Positions 43,296-51,886 of a stretch of DNA of 64,000 nucleotides are shown here, piece after piece; within the stretch, counting starts at the first letter, position 1, and each line of letters opens with the position of its first letter. Source of the stretch: CAVQCT01 sp964371785 (GTDB taxonomy: Bacteria > Zixibacteria > MSB-5A5 > GN15 > FEB-12); assembly GCA_964371785.1 (NCBI GenBank), contig CAYJOL010000011.1:3591-67590 (forward strand), read 5' to 3'. Under the pieces are notes generated by a model that was given only the letters and a program-made list of their open reading frames with translations, did no database searches and had not been told where the DNA came from. The translations under genes and the position numbers were made by a program.

Positions 43296-46200
43296 ATGAG
43301 AAGACTCATCCTCGTCAGCGTTATACTGCTTCTGTCTGTTGCCTCATCAGCTACTGCCGCTCGCTGGTATGTGGCCACGAGCGGCAGTGATGCCGCGGGC
43401 GACGGCTCCTTGGGTAATCCATACGCAAGCATCGGCTTTGCGATAACGCAGGCCGCGACTCATGATACCGTTTGGGTCGGTGCCGGCGTCTACCAGGAAA
43501 ACATCAGCTTCGGCGGGAAGAACCTCGTGCTCAAGTCGAGTGCGGGCGCGCTTCAAACAGCTATTGAGCCGGCCGACGGCGCAGTCGCGGTACTTTCATT
43601 TGCCGGCGGCGAGGATACGACTGCCGTGGTCGATGGATTCTCAGTCCGGAATACTACCGCTGCTCCAGGCATCTTCATCAACGCAGCATCGCCGGTAATC
43701 CAGAACTGTGATATCAACACCTGCTTTAACACCGGCGACGGTGGTGGAATTGTCTGCCAGGGATCATCGAAAGCGACCTTCAGATTCAACAAGATTCGCG
43801 ACAACAACTGCACCGGCAATGGCGGCGGACTTTTTGTGAAAGGAAGTAATCCGCTCATAAATGATAATACTTTCAGCGGTAATACGGGTAGCTGGGGTGG
43901 CGGTCTGGCTGTTCACCTCAATGCCAAACCGACCGTCCGGAACAACTTCTTCTATGGCAACACCGCATATCGCGGCGGCGGTCTGGACATATACAGTTTC
44001 TCGTATCCGACCGTACGTTATAACGTGTTTGCGGGCAACGATGCGACATTGTACGGCGGCGCCATAGCCAGCGTCAATCAGAGCAGCCAATATCTGGCTA
44101 TCGATAACTGCACCGTCTACGGCAACGGAGCCGAACAGAAGGGCGGAGGCTTGTTTTCATCGAACTCACTTGTCACGGTAGCCAAAACCATATTCTGGCT
44201 CGATACGGCCGGAACGGGCGCGGAAATTCAAGCCGAGAATGGCGGCATGGTGTTTGTGAATCAGTGCGATGTCGCAGGAGGATGGAGCGGCCTCGGTACC
44301 GGAACGATTAATGCTGATCCGCTTCTGTGCAATCCTGCCGTCTATGATTTCCACTTGCAGGATGCCTCACCGTGCGCACCGGCAAATTTCAGCGGCCATG
44401 TTCTGGTGGGTGCGCTTGATGTCGGCTGTGTCGTGACCGGATGCGATGACACCGACGGCGACGGAATCTGTGATACTGTCGATAATTGTCCGTTTGCGTC
44501 TAATCCGGACCAGGCCGATGTCGATGGCGACGGTGTCGGTGACATTTGCGATATCTGCCCGACGGTCGCGAACGCGGACCAGCTTGATACTGATCATGAT
44601 GGCATAGGCGATGTTTGTGACAACTGCTCCACTACGGCTAACGCCGACCAAGCCGATGTCGATGGCGACGGTGTCGGTGACATTTGCGATATCTGCCCGA
44701 CGGTCGCGAACGCGGACCAGCTTGATACTGATCATGATGGCATAGGCGATGTTTGTGACAACTGCTCCACTACGGTTAACGCCGATCAAGCTGATGTCGA
44801 TAGCGACGGGGTCGGCGACATTTGCGATATCTGCCCGACAGTCGCGAATGCTGACCAGCTTGACACTGATCAAGATGGCATAGGCGATGTCTGTGACAAC
44901 TGCTCCACTACGGCTAACGCCGACCAAGCCGATGTCGATGGCGACGGCGTTGGCGATATTTGCGATATTTGTCCGACGGTCGCGAATGCGGACCAGCTTG
45001 ATACTGATCAGGATGGCATAGGCGATGCCTGCGACAACTGCTCAACTACGGCTAACACCGATCAGGCTGATGTCGATGGCGACGGTGTCGGTGATTTATG
45101 CGACAACTGCCTCGTCAAGTCGAATAGCGATCAGGCAGACGACGATGGTGACGGTGTCGGCAATGTTTGCGATAACTGCTTGAACACGGCCAACCCGGAC
45201 CAGGCTGACACCAATGCGAATGGTATTGGTGATGCTTGCGAAGCCACCGGTACGGGCGAGACCGCTAAGATTTTCGGCTATGTCTATGATGATTCCATCG
45301 GTTTGCCGGAGGTCACGCTCAAATTGTACGGTCAGTCATGTCGACCTCTTTATGAGACTGAGACCGATGACTCCGGTTACTACAGCTTTGACGACCTGAA
45401 GGAGCTGTCTTACAAGCTGTATCTTGAAATTCCGCGAGGTTATATCGGTGATCACGAGGTCCAGCGAGTGGATATTGACGAGGTGACCGAGCAGGTTGAC
45501 TTCCATCTGGTTCGGGTCAACTCGACCGGCAATCACCGGGCACGCGGCTACTGGCTCGCGCAGTTACGCGCCCTCATCCGCGGACGTGGTCATGCGGAAG
45601 TCACCTATGACGAGATGTGCACCTATATTGACTTGATCCGTCAGTACTTCAATGACCACCCGTGGAATCCGATACGCATATTTGTCGTCGATCCGAATGA
45701 GGACTGTATGGATGCGATGAAGCGCCTGTATGAGGCGATATCCTCGCACCATCGTCATCATCGTTGGGACAAAGCGCGCTCCAATTTCATCGTCATGCTG
45801 TTGAATATCGTGTCAGGACGGATCGAGCCGGGTGAACAGGTGAACAATGGCAATGGGGACGGTCATGAAGCGCCCACCGGAGCCGGCCTGTCACCAAGCA
45901 GTGGCGATCCGATAACAATCTGGCAGGCGGTGACCTACTGTAATCAGTTGCTGATTGACAGCGATTCGGATAACGACAGTCTGGCCGAAGGTATCACCTA
46001 TGATATTAACAATGGTGTGCCAATCGCCGATGGCCTGGTCGATCCGAGTACGCCGAATATCGAGTATATACCGGCACTCGGTGTCGACAACACTAACGAT
46101 GTTCTGCCGACTGACTTCAGGCTGGAGCAGAATTATCCGAACCCGTTTAATCCGACTACGGTAATCGGCTACAGCTTGCCGACGGCGTCGCATGTCACGC

Positions 46201-46388
46201 TGACCATATATAACACCCTTGGCCAGCGCGTCCGGACGCTTATCGACGTTCAGCAATCGGCTGGTACGTTTGAAACTACCTGGGACGGCCGCGATCAGGC
46301 CGGTAACCAGGTCGGTAGCGGTTTCTACCTGTATCGTATTGAAGCCGACAAGTTTACGGAAACGAAGAAGATGCTTATGTTGAAATAG
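43296..46388 (+). CDS. Giant secreted beta-helix / thrombospondin type 3 repeat protein with type IX-like sorting domain
   Basis: A 1030-residue exported protein. ATG 43296 has AAAGGAG before it, and a signal peptide covers about 1-22. Residues about 25-370 form a right-handed parallel beta-helix ('GDGSLGNPYASIGFAITQA', then repeats such as 'NNFFYGNTAYRGGGLDIYS'). Residues about 380-655 hold about eleven thrombospondin type 3 repeats ('DVDGDGVGDICDICPTVAN'), which bind calcium and carry Cys pairs. An SdrD-B/carboxypeptidase-like domain comes next ('KIFGYVYDDSIGLPEVTLKL'), then a linker and the sorting domain 'NYPNPFNPTT' to the end ('KKMLMLK'). Beta-helix proteins often bind or cleave polysaccharide; no catalytic residues can be assigned. 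Confidence 0.92.
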   Translation: MRRLILVSVILLLSVASSATAARWYVATSGSDAAGDGSLGNPYASIGFAITQAATHDTVWVGAGVYQENISFGGKNLVLKSSAGALQTAIEPADGAVAVLSFAGGEDTTAVVDGFSVRNTTAAPGIFINAASPVIQNCDINTCFNTGDGGGIVCQGSSKATFRFNKIRDNNCTGNGGGLFVKGSNPLINDNTFSGNTGSWGGGLAVHLNAKPTVRNNFFYGNTAYRGGGLDIYSFSYPTVRYNVFAGNDATLYGGAIASVNQSSQYLAIDNCTVYGNGAEQKGGGLFSSNSLVTVAKTIFWLDTAGTGAEIQAENGGMVFVNQCDVAGGWSGLGTGTINADPLLCNPAVYDFHLQDASPCAPANFSGHVLVGALDVGCVVTGCDDTDGDGICDTVDNCPFASNPDQADVDGDGVGDICDICPTVANADQLDTDHDGIGDVCDNCSTTANADQADVDGDGVGDICDICPTVANADQLDTDHDGIGDVCDNCSTTVNADQADVDSDGVGDICDICPTVANADQLDTDQDGIGDVCDNCSTTANADQADVDGDGVGDICDICPTVANADQLDTDQDGIGDACDNCSTTANTDQADVDGDGVGDLCDNCLVKSNSDQADDDGDGVGNVCDNCLNTANPDQADTNANGIGDACEATGTGETAKIFGYVYDDSIGLPEVTLKLYGQSCRPLYETETDDSGYYSFDDLKELSYKLYLEIPRGYIGDHEVQRVDIDEVTEQVDFHLVRVNSTGNHRARGYWLAQLRALIRGRGHAEVTYDEMCTYIDLIRQYFNDHPWNPIRIFVVDPNEDCMDAMKRLYEAISSHHRHHRWDKARSNFIVMLLNIVSGRIEPGEQVNNGNGDGHEAPTGAGLSPSSGDPITIWQAVTYCNQLLIDSDSDNDSLAEGITYDINNGVPIADGLVDPSTPNIEYIPALGVDNTNDVLPTDFRLEQNYPNPFNPTTVIGYSLPTASHVTLTIYNTLGQRVRTLIDVQQSAGTFETTWDGRDQAGNQVGSGFYLYRIEADKFTETKKMLMLK
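44514..45100 (+). repeat. 138-bp tandem repeat coding for thrombospondin type 3 pairs
   Basis: A 46-codon unit (two TSP3 repeats, one ending 'DIC', one ending 'DVC') recurs at 44514, 44652, 44790 and 44928, with a partial fifth near 45066. Copies are almost identical at the DNA level, including silent sites, so the block expanded recently by unequal recombination or slippage. Copy number probably varies between strains. Confidence 0.9.
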
Positions 46389-46421
46389 CGGCGAATGTTC
46401 TTTCGAGGTGTATAGTACCGC

Positions 46422-46460
46422 GCCCACCGGAGATTCCCACCGGTGGGCGTTTTTGTTTCT
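46422..46460 (+). terminator. Rho-independent terminator after the giant beta-helix protein gene
   Basis: A perfect 10-bp inverted repeat, CGCCCACCGG / CCGGTGGGCG (46422-46431 and 46441-46450), followed by TTTTTGTTTC, 33 bases past the stop. Confidence 0.9.
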
Positions 46461-46484
46461 GTCCGGCGCAATGCCGGCCTGCAA

Positions 46485-46520
46485 CAGAAAACCCGGCTGC
46501 GCTGAGCGCACAGCCGGGTC
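46485..46520 (-). terminator. Rho-independent terminator of a putative small minus-strand transcript
   Basis: On the minus strand ACCCGGCTG (46520-46512) pairs with CAGCCGGGT (46500-46492), with additional GCGC pairing in the loop, then TTTTCTG. No annotated gene on the minus strand ends here, which points to a short upstream transcript. Confidence 0.6.
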
Positions 46521-46578
46521 GGTAGAACTGTTGGGATTTACTTAGTGTGACCCCAACGTAATTTGGTTGAGGCAGTGA

Positions 46579-46614
46579 CTAAGTAGCAGTCACCTCACAT
46601 AAATATGGTTTCAA
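46579..46614 (-). CDS. Possible 11-residue leader or micro-peptide behind a strong ribosome site
   Basis: Starting at TTG 46614, nine bases after AAAGGAGGT (46632-46624), a frame codes for MKPYLCEVTAT and stops at TAG. A weak -35/-10 pair (TTGCAT, 15 bases, TAATAT; 46673-46647) lies upstream, and the hairpin-plus-T-run ends at 46485. The whole would be a transcript of about 150 bases. It could be a micro-ORF or a small RNA whose GGAGG motif binds ribosomes. Support is only positional. Confidence 0.3.
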   Translation of the reverse strand: MKPYLCEVTAT

Positions 46615-46737
46615 TGCTAGACCACCTCCTTTCTTGTGTACCACTAATATTATCGGTTCAAATATTAATGCAAGAAAAAAAATAGGAAAAGGCAAATCGT
46701 GCGCTTCCGTACCCGGGCATTCGCACCCCCTGCCGGG

Positions 46738-47340
46738 CTACAACAGCTTCTTAATCGCCGCCACCAGCGTGTCAGACATCGGAGTCACCGGTGAATCATA
46801 CCGGGCAACCAAGTCACCCTTGCGGCTCAACAGGAATTTGGAGAAATTCCATTTGATCTCACCGGGGACGCTGGATTTTTCGGTCAGGTAGGCAAAAAGC
46901 GGGTGCTTGTCGCTGCCCTTGACGCTCACTTTTGACATCATAGGGAAAGTAACACTGTATTTGGAGGTGCAGAATTTGAGAATCTGCTCGTTCGTCCCCG
47001 GTTCCTGTCCCCCAAAATTGTTGGCCGGGAAACCGATCACCACCAGACCGCTGTCCTTGTACGTCTCATACAGCTTTTCGAGTCCCTCGTACTGCGGAGT
47101 GTATCCGCATTCGCTCGCCGTGTTGACAAGCAGGAGCACTTTGCCGTCAAACTTCCGGAGGTCTGTTTCCTCGCCGCTGATTGTCTTGAATGGGATGTCA
47201 CGATAGTCGGTCGAGGTCATTGTCTTGTTTTTCATATCCGTGCTGTCCTTGGTTACTGTAGTCTTCATCTCAACGGCCACGCTCCGTATACCGATGGCCA
47301 TTACTATTAAAACAACTGTGCCAACAATCCATTTAGTCAT
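46738..47340 (-). CDS. Membrane-anchored glutathione peroxidase-like thiol peroxidase
   Basis: A 200-residue protein. ATG 47340 is preferred because GGAGAG is seven bases upstream. An N-terminal hydrophobic segment (about 4-22) is a signal anchor. The GPx core has peroxidatic Cys78 in 'NTASECGYTPQY' (Cys rather than selenocysteine), the Gln in 'NNFGGQEPG' and the Trp in 'WNFSKFLL'; these form the catalytic triad. Such enzymes usually reduce peroxides with thioredoxin rather than glutathione. It acts at the outer face of the inner membrane. It lies 30-50 bases downstream of a Bcp-type peroxiredoxin gene on the same strand, so the two form a peroxide-defence pair. Confidence 0.92.
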   Translation of the reverse strand: MTKWIVGTVVLIVMAIGIRSVAVEMKTTVTKDSTDMKNKTMTSTDYRDIPFKTISGEETDLRKFDGKVLLLVNTASECGYTPQYEGLEKLYETYKDSGLVVIGFPANNFGGQEPGTNEQILKFCTSKYSVTFPMMSKVSVKGSDKHPLFAYLTEKSSVPGEIKWNFSKFLLSRKGDLVARYDSPVTPMSDTLVAAIKKLL

Positions 47341-47391
47341 ATATGTTCTCTCCATTGTTTTGAACTTACCATGCCACAGATCTGTAAAACC

Positions 47392-47874
47392 TTACGCGGC
47401 CAGTTCTTCAAGTTTCTCCCGGACCTTCTGGGCGTGTCCAGTTGCTTTCACATTGCGCCAGGCATAGGCAATAATTCCATCCGGGTCTATCAGGAAGGTT
47501 GAGCGGATAACTCCCTGGCTCTCTTTGCCGTACATCATTTTCGCGCCATAGGCACCGTACTTCTCAAGAACTTTCCGTTCCGGGTCTGACAGAAGCGTGA
47601 CTTTAAGGTCATACTTGGCAATGAATTTCTTATGACTCTCCGGCGAATCGGGGGAGACCCCAAGCACCACTGCGTTCAGATTCTCAAAGCTCTTAAGGCC
47701 GTCGGTGAAATCGCATGCCTCGGTGGTACAGCCGGGGGTGTCGTCTTTGGGATAAAAGTAGAGCACAACCCACTGACCGGCGAAGTCCGACGAGTTCACA
47801 AGTTTGCCCGATTGGTCGGGAAGGCTCACCGCGGGGGCTTTCTTCCCGGCCTCCACAGTTTTTGCGTCAGCCAT
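47392..47874 (-). CDS. bcp: Thioredoxin-dependent thiol peroxidase, Bcp/PrxQ type
   Basis: A 160-residue cytoplasmic peroxiredoxin. ATG 47874 is chosen because AAGGAG is seven bases upstream; GTG 47877 just before it is a less likely start. The motif 'YPKDDTPGCTTEACDF' contains peroxidatic Cys49 and resolving Cys54, the five-residue spacing of the atypical two-Cys PrxQ/Bcp group. It reduces hydrogen peroxide and organic peroxides with electrons from thioredoxin. It probably shares a transcript with the GPx-like gene downstream. Confidence 0.95.
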   Translation of the reverse strand: MADAKTVEAGKKAPAVSLPDQSGKLVNSSDFAGQWVVLYFYPKDDTPGCTTEACDFTDGLKSFENLNAVVLGVSPDSPESHKKFIAKYDLKVTLLSDPERKVLEKYGAYGAKMMYGKESQGVIRSTFLIDPDGIIAYAWRNVKATGHAQKVREKLEELAA

Positions 47875-48045
47875 CACATTTCTCCTTATTGCATGAAACT
47901 GTTCAGTCGTATCAGCGTACCGCTATAACAACCAAACTATAGAAAAGTTAATCTGCGACTCGGACTTTTGCCTGCTGATTGTGTGGGGCAATAGCTGACA
48001 TAATTGACACACAATATATATCTTAAGACAAAACAGGAGAGCGCT

Positions 48046-48384
48046 ATGCCGGAATTTGTGTTTCTGATCCGTGAGGATGCCTCGAAAAAGCCATCACCTG
48101 AAATCGCCAAAGAAATAGTCAGGCAGTTCATCGCCTGGGCAGGAAAACTGCGCGCGGAAGGCAAATTCAAGGGTGGCGACGAAATCCAGCTCAATGGCCG
48201 GATTGTCTCGTTGCTGGATGGGAAGATTGTCGACACGCAGTTTACGCCGAGCAGCGACGCCGTGGCGGGGTATTTTCTGATCGAGGCCGCTGACTACGAC
48301 GATGCGGTCGCTATCGCCAAGGATTGTCCCGGACTCCACTACGGAGACAGCGTGGAAATCCGGCAAATAAGCGATTATCAGTAA
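48046..48384 (+). CDS. YCII-related domain protein
   Basis: A 112-residue protein with the ferredoxin-like YCII fold: 'PEFVFLIREDA', a central 'GGDEIQLNGRIV' and 'VAGYFLIEAADYDDAVAIAKDCP' closing with 'SVEIRQI'. It belongs to the DGPF/'PhnB-like' group often found beside ECF sigma factors; one (49899) lies 1.5 kb away but is separated by a minus-strand gene. AGGAGAGCGCT precedes ATG 48046. Upstream (47994-48011) is TGTGTCAATT on the minus strand, the left half of the putative NtrC-type palindrome. Ligand and role are unknown. Confidence 0.85.
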   Translation: MPEFVFLIREDASKKPSPEIAKEIVRQFIAWAGKLRAEGKFKGGDEIQLNGRIVSLLDGKIVDTQFTPSSDAVAGYFLIEAADYDDAVAIAKDCPGLHYGDSVEIRQISDYQ

Positions 48385-48391
48385 GCAGGTG

Positions 48392-49498
48392 TCACGGACA
48401 AGCCAACGGCGCGGGGCCGGCCGGATTGCCGAACATATATTCCACCAAATAGACGACATCGCCGATATCCGAAATACCATCCGCGTTGACATCGGCTTCG
48501 ATTGCGCAGGTTGGCGCCGGGCCACCCACAAACGAGTATTCGACCAGATAGATGAGATCGGATATATCCAGGAAATCGTCCGCACTGCCATCGACATTCC
48601 CTCGAACGCCCACACAACACTGCGACGATGGCACCAGCAGACTGATTTCGTCGATTCTGACATCACCTTCGTAGTCATCCGTATGCGGCTCGCCCACAAA
48701 CAAATACTCAGTCGGGTCGGTGATGGCGAAGATCTTGTCGAAACTCACCGGCGTTGTTTCTTCAAGCAGATATTTGTTGCCGTCATACAGCCGAAGGGTG
48801 ATGAATCCGTCTTTCTTTTCAAGTTCGGCGTAATACCAGCTATTGTATTGATAAGTGTATGCGACATTCCAGTTCCAGGCCGATGAATCCCAGGCTGAAC
48901 CAGTCCATGTGCGCAGCAGATTACCGCCCGAATTGGTCTGTGGCGCCATGTAGACCATAAAGACCGGATGAAATGTCTCGGGTCCGGTTTCATTCAGGTG
49001 ATTGTCTACATCGATAACCATCTTGCGATGATAATGCCACCAGTTCTCGGCGCACTCACTGCCCGTACAGGTGTCATTGGTGATCGTCAGAAAATACATC
49101 CCGTTTTCATACAGTCCGCGATGATGATCGAAATTGGAGTCCGCGTAGTCTGCGGCATCGTAATTGGCCAAATCATAATTGATATACCCGACCTTGGTGC
49201 GGACCTTGTACTCGGCCGGAAGGCTTTCGGTGGAACGGATTAGTCCCGCGTTCCAATAATCGGGGGCGTTGAGATGCACATACCCATTGGCAACCGTCAT
49301 TGCGCCGCCGTTAATCAACCGATAGGTAAGCCATCCATTCGTGCCAAACGTCTGGTTATTCATCGCCGTGTATGGCGAGTCAAAATTCTCCTGGTATTTG
49401 ATCGTCCAGCCGGAATCGTCGAACGCGGCGAACGTCGATGACGCCACCACCAAGCCAGCCAGCGTCGGGGCCAGAAATCCACGAATAATTCTACACAT
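48392..49498 (-). CDS. Secreted lectin/glucanase-like domain protein with dockerin-like tail
   Basis: A 368-residue exported protein. ATG 49498 has GAGGAGAT before it and starts a signal peptide (about 1-26). Residues about 30-285 form a concanavalin-like jelly roll, seen in 'YQENFDSPYTAMNNQTFGTNGW' broken into strands, 'YVHLNAPDYWNAGLIRS' and 'WYYAELEKKDGFITLRLYDG'. I cannot identify catalytic residues, so it may bind rather than cleave glycans. The dockerin-like double repeat ends AGPAPLACP. It is convergent with the YCII gene and divergent from the sigma-factor operon at 49899. Confidence 0.78.
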   Translation of the reverse strand: MCRIIRGFLAPTLAGLVVASSTFAAFDDSGWTIKYQENFDSPYTAMNNQTFGTNGWLTYRLINGGAMTVANGYVHLNAPDYWNAGLIRSTESLPAEYKVRTKVGYINYDLANYDAADYADSNFDHHRGLYENGMYFLTITNDTCTGSECAENWWHYHRKMVIDVDNHLNETGPETFHPVFMVYMAPQTNSGGNLLRTWTGSAWDSSAWNWNVAYTYQYNSWYYAELEKKDGFITLRLYDGNKYLLEETTPVSFDKIFAITDPTEYLFVGEPHTDDYEGDVRIDEISLLVPSSQCCVGVRGNVDGSADDFLDISDLIYLVEYSFVGGPAPTCAIEADVNADGISDIGDVVYLVEYMFGNPAGPAPLACP

Positions 49499-49898
49499 GA
49501 AATCTCCTCGCGAAACATTCCCAAAGACCGCATATGATACGTTGATGAGTCCTGTTTTGCAAGCGGAAGCATTTTCACCTGGTGCAGAACACAAGTATAT
49601 ATTAGAAGTCTTCCGGCTGGGCTGGAACCGAGTTCGGATCTCAAGTCAATCAGAGCCGGCACTGGCCTGCCCGAATGCCACGTGATTTTCATCTGGCAAG
49701 TCGCCGTTCATTCGACCCGGATGGCGATTGGCTCGACATCGTCGAGCCTCACTGACCTGGGCTACGGGTTGATGTAGCGTAAGAGGAATTTCCGCCGGTA
49801 TGAAACACTGCTCTGTCTCCCATTTCCACGCCCTTCAAAAAAAACCAGAGATTTTTCTGGTGCTCAGGTGTCTTAATGACAAATACTAGGACTAACGG
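49499..49898. other. Intergenic region before the second ECF operon
   Basis: No gene is supported. It contains a short hairpin ACCAGA/TCTGGT (49844-49849 and 49856-49861) preceded by eight A, about 40 bases upstream of the sigma gene, which could be part of its promoter or leader. The rest is unremarkable. Confidence 0.4.
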
Positions 49899-50417
49899 GT
49901 GAGGTCAGAAGTGAGCGAAGCAGATAGGAATTCGGAAACTTTCAAGTCCATCTTCCAGACTAACAAAGACCGGGTCTACAATTTCGCCCTCCGTATGCTC
50001 GATGATCCGGACCGGGCGGCTGATATTACTCAGGATGTGTTCATCCGCTTCTTCGAAATGCTGCGTGACCAGCGTACGATCGATAACCCGGTCGCCTGGC
50101 TGATTGTCTCGGCTCGGAATCTGTGCTTGAACGCGCTCAGGACCTCGCGGATCACCCGACTGTTGAACGATCTCGATGAACCCGTCACGATAAACAGTGT
50201 CCCAGAGAGCGACCAAACCCGCCTGGTAAGACTTGCCTTGCGCGAACTGGAAGTCTCCGACCGAGAGATCCTCGTCTTGCGTGAGTACGAACGATTCTCC
50301 TATGACGATATATCGAAGATGCTGAATATATCGATACCGGCCGTGCGCTCCCGTTTGTACAAAGCGCGGCTGGCGCTCCGCGGGAAATTTCTGTCACTTT
50401 CAATAACGAGGAACTGA
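49899..50417 (+). CDS. ECF-type sigma factor (second pair)
   Basis: A 172-residue sigma factor. Region 2: 'FKSIFQTNKDRVYNFALRML', 'DRAADITQDVFIRFFEML' and 'NPVAWLIVSARNLCLNALR'. Region 4: 'LRELEVSDREILVLREYERF' then 'SYDDISKMLNISIPAVRSRLYKARLALR'. Start codons are GTG 49899 or, with better spacing from GAGG, GTG 49911. It is followed after two bases by a membrane-tethered anti-sigma and then by a secreted protein; ECF factors normally drive their own operon. The sequence differs clearly from the sigma factor at 13438, so the two answer different signals. Confidence 0.93.
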   Translation: MRSEVSEADRNSETFKSIFQTNKDRVYNFALRMLDDPDRAADITQDVFIRFFEMLRDQRTIDNPVAWLIVSARNLCLNALRTSRITRLLNDLDEPVTINSVPESDQTRLVRLALRELEVSDREILVLREYERFSYDDISKMLNISIPAVRSRLYKARLALRGKFLSLSITRN

Positions 50418-50419
50418 CC

Positions 50420-50887
50420 ATGGACTGCACATATTTTCAGGAACTGCTGTCGGCGATGAAGGACGGAGAATTGGGCAAAGACGAAGAACTCAAGCTGGCG
50501 GACCATTTGCGCGCGTGTCCCGCCTGCCGGAAATTCGCCACCGAACTCGCCGAGACATCGCAGATACTCACTCATTTCGAATCCGAGGCGATGCCCTCGG
50601 AGGTCGAGGACCGGATCCTTAACGCCACCGTGAGGTCTCCGCGAGGACCGGTCGAACAGACGGGCTTCTGGCGCGGCACCTACGTTATTCCCAAGAAGCT
50701 CGCCTGGGCGATAGCCGCGGTTCTGGCGCTGCTGATTATCAACAGCGGAGTGCAGATTATGCAAAGGGAAAAAGCTGAGCAACTGCCGGAAAGTATCCGC
50801 GGTACCCAACCGGCTGTCCAGCACATTGTCCTGAGCGAGGCCGATGTAGTCTCAAGCTACAGCCGCTTGAATCCGGACAAGAACTAA
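50420..50887 (+). CDS. Membrane-anchored zinc-binding anti-sigma factor
   Basis: A 155-residue protein. The zinc motif 'HLRACPAC' gives H29, C33, C36 (zf-HC2/ZAS), then an acidic linker, a transmembrane helix at about 94-110, and a short periplasmic tail (about 112-155). The cytoplasmic zinc domain would hold the adjacent sigma factor until a signal reaches the periplasmic part or the membrane segment is cleaved. It starts two bases after the sigma stop. Confidence 0.92.
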   Translation: MDCTYFQELLSAMKDGELGKDEELKLADHLRACPACRKFATELAETSQILTHFESEAMPSEVEDRILNATVRSPRGPVEQTGFWRGTYVIPKKLAWAIAAVLALLIINSGVQIMQREKAEQLPESIRGTQPAVQHIVLSEADVVSSYSRLNPDKN

Positions 50888-50905
50888 TTTCAGAGGAGAA
50901 AAGTC

Positions 50906-51886
50906 ATGCGTCGAATAATTGGTTTTATGTTGTACGCCGTGTTTCTGCTCATGGCCGGCGTTGTCTCCGCCACCGACTATTATATCAAACTGTCAGTCAT
51001 GTCACCGGACCAGCCAGACAGGTCGTTAGGCTCAGGCGGGTTCTACGTTAATGATGATGACTGCGGGCGAGTGATCCTCAAGTTCTTCGGCGACCCGAGC
51101 AACTTCAGCGTGTCATCGTACGGCACAAAACAGGGACCGATGAGACTGACAAAGGAGGAAAAGCGCTCCACCGCTCTCGGTCTGGTGGCGGATTTTTACC
51201 TGACCGCATCGGCGACTCCCGGCAACCAAATTCGCCTGCGTGGATCCCTCCTTACCTTTGTGCACAAACCGGGTACCGAGGAAGACCTGTTTCGCTATCA
51301 CGACGACAAGCTAGAATTCACTCTTCCGAACGGGGGAGAGCTGCCGTATACGCTCGACCTCGGCAACGGTGAGACGGCCTATTTGAAAATCTCCGTGTCC
51401 ACGTCGGATCAGGTTGTCTATGCCCCGAAGACCTATCATCATGTGGATTTCCACGGGCAATATGAGCTGACCAATACGACTACGGGTCAGGCAGAGGTTC
51501 AGGGAGGTTGCAATCTGGGAATTGTGACGGGCGACGATGGTAAAGGAAGTTGCTTTTATCACAGAGTATATCCAATGGGCAATGGCGATTCGCTTCTATA
51601 TGTGGCGACCTTTGATATCTCCGATGTCTCGGTGGCGGACGACGGTAACGTCAGTTTCACGGTCAGCGTGATGCATATCTACGCCGTGAATCCGGACATG
51701 GTTACCGGCTTCCCGAACGAGATTAAATCGGAGAAGACCACCGGCAAGACCTTCGAGAGGAAGATCACGGCCCGTCCTAACGAAAGCACCCTGATCGAGA
51801 TTCCTCAGGACAAAGACAGCCAGCTGCCGTTCCAGTCGAGCGAGAAACTCACTCTGACCATGAAAGTCGCGACCACCAGGCAATAG
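50906..51886 (+). CDS. Secreted beta-rich protein of unknown function
   Basis: A 326-residue exported protein with a signal peptide (about 1-22, ending 'VVSA'). No domain is recognised. The sequence is dominated by alternating beta strands; 'ETAYLKISVSTSDQVVYAPK' and 'ESTLIEIPQDKDSQLPFQSS' suggest one or two jelly-roll-like domains. Two Cys pairs may form disulfides. As third gene of the ECF operon, 18 bases after the anti-sigma, it is a likely target or sensor of that regulon in the periplasm or outer membrane. AGAGGAGAAAAGTC precedes ATG 50906. Confidence 0.7.
   Translation: MRRIIGFMLYAVFLLMAGVVSATDYYIKLSVMSPDQPDRSLGSGGFYVNDDDCGRVILKFFGDPSNFSVSSYGTKQGPMRLTKEEKRSTALGLVADFYLTASATPGNQIRLRGSLLTFVHKPGTEEDLFRYHDDKLEFTLPNGGELPYTLDLGNGETAYLKISVSTSDQVVYAPKTYHHVDFHGQYELTNTTTGQAEVQGGCNLGIVTGDDGKGSCFYHRVYPMGNGDSLLYVATFDISDVSVADDGNVSFTVSVMHIYAVNPDMVTGFPNEIKSEKTTGKTFERKITARPNESTLIEIPQDKDSQLPFQSSEKLTLTMKVATTRQ

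Larger units (their letters stand above)
46389..46737. other. Intergenic region with two hairpins and a possible small transcript
   Basis: No conventional gene. From the plus side it begins with the terminator at 46422. Facing the opposite way are a hairpin at 46492-46520, a very strong ribosome site at 46624-46632 (minus strand AAAGGAGGT), an 11-codon frame and A/T-rich promoter-like sequence near 46647-46673. See the separate entries. Confidence 0.5.

Noticed and set aside
44514..45100. Possible CRISPR-like array
   Set aside because: The 138-base periodicity has no distinct spacers; it is an in-frame coding repeat for thrombospondin type 3 domains.
46738..47340. Selenocysteine in the glutathione peroxidase
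   Set aside because: The active-site codon is an ordinary Cys codon in 'NTASECGYT'; no in-frame TGA or SECIS-like hairpin is needed.
48392..49498. Glycoside hydrolase family 16 enzyme
   Set aside because: The jelly-roll pattern fits, but no ExDxE catalytic motif is visible, so only a lectin/glucanase-like fold is claimed.
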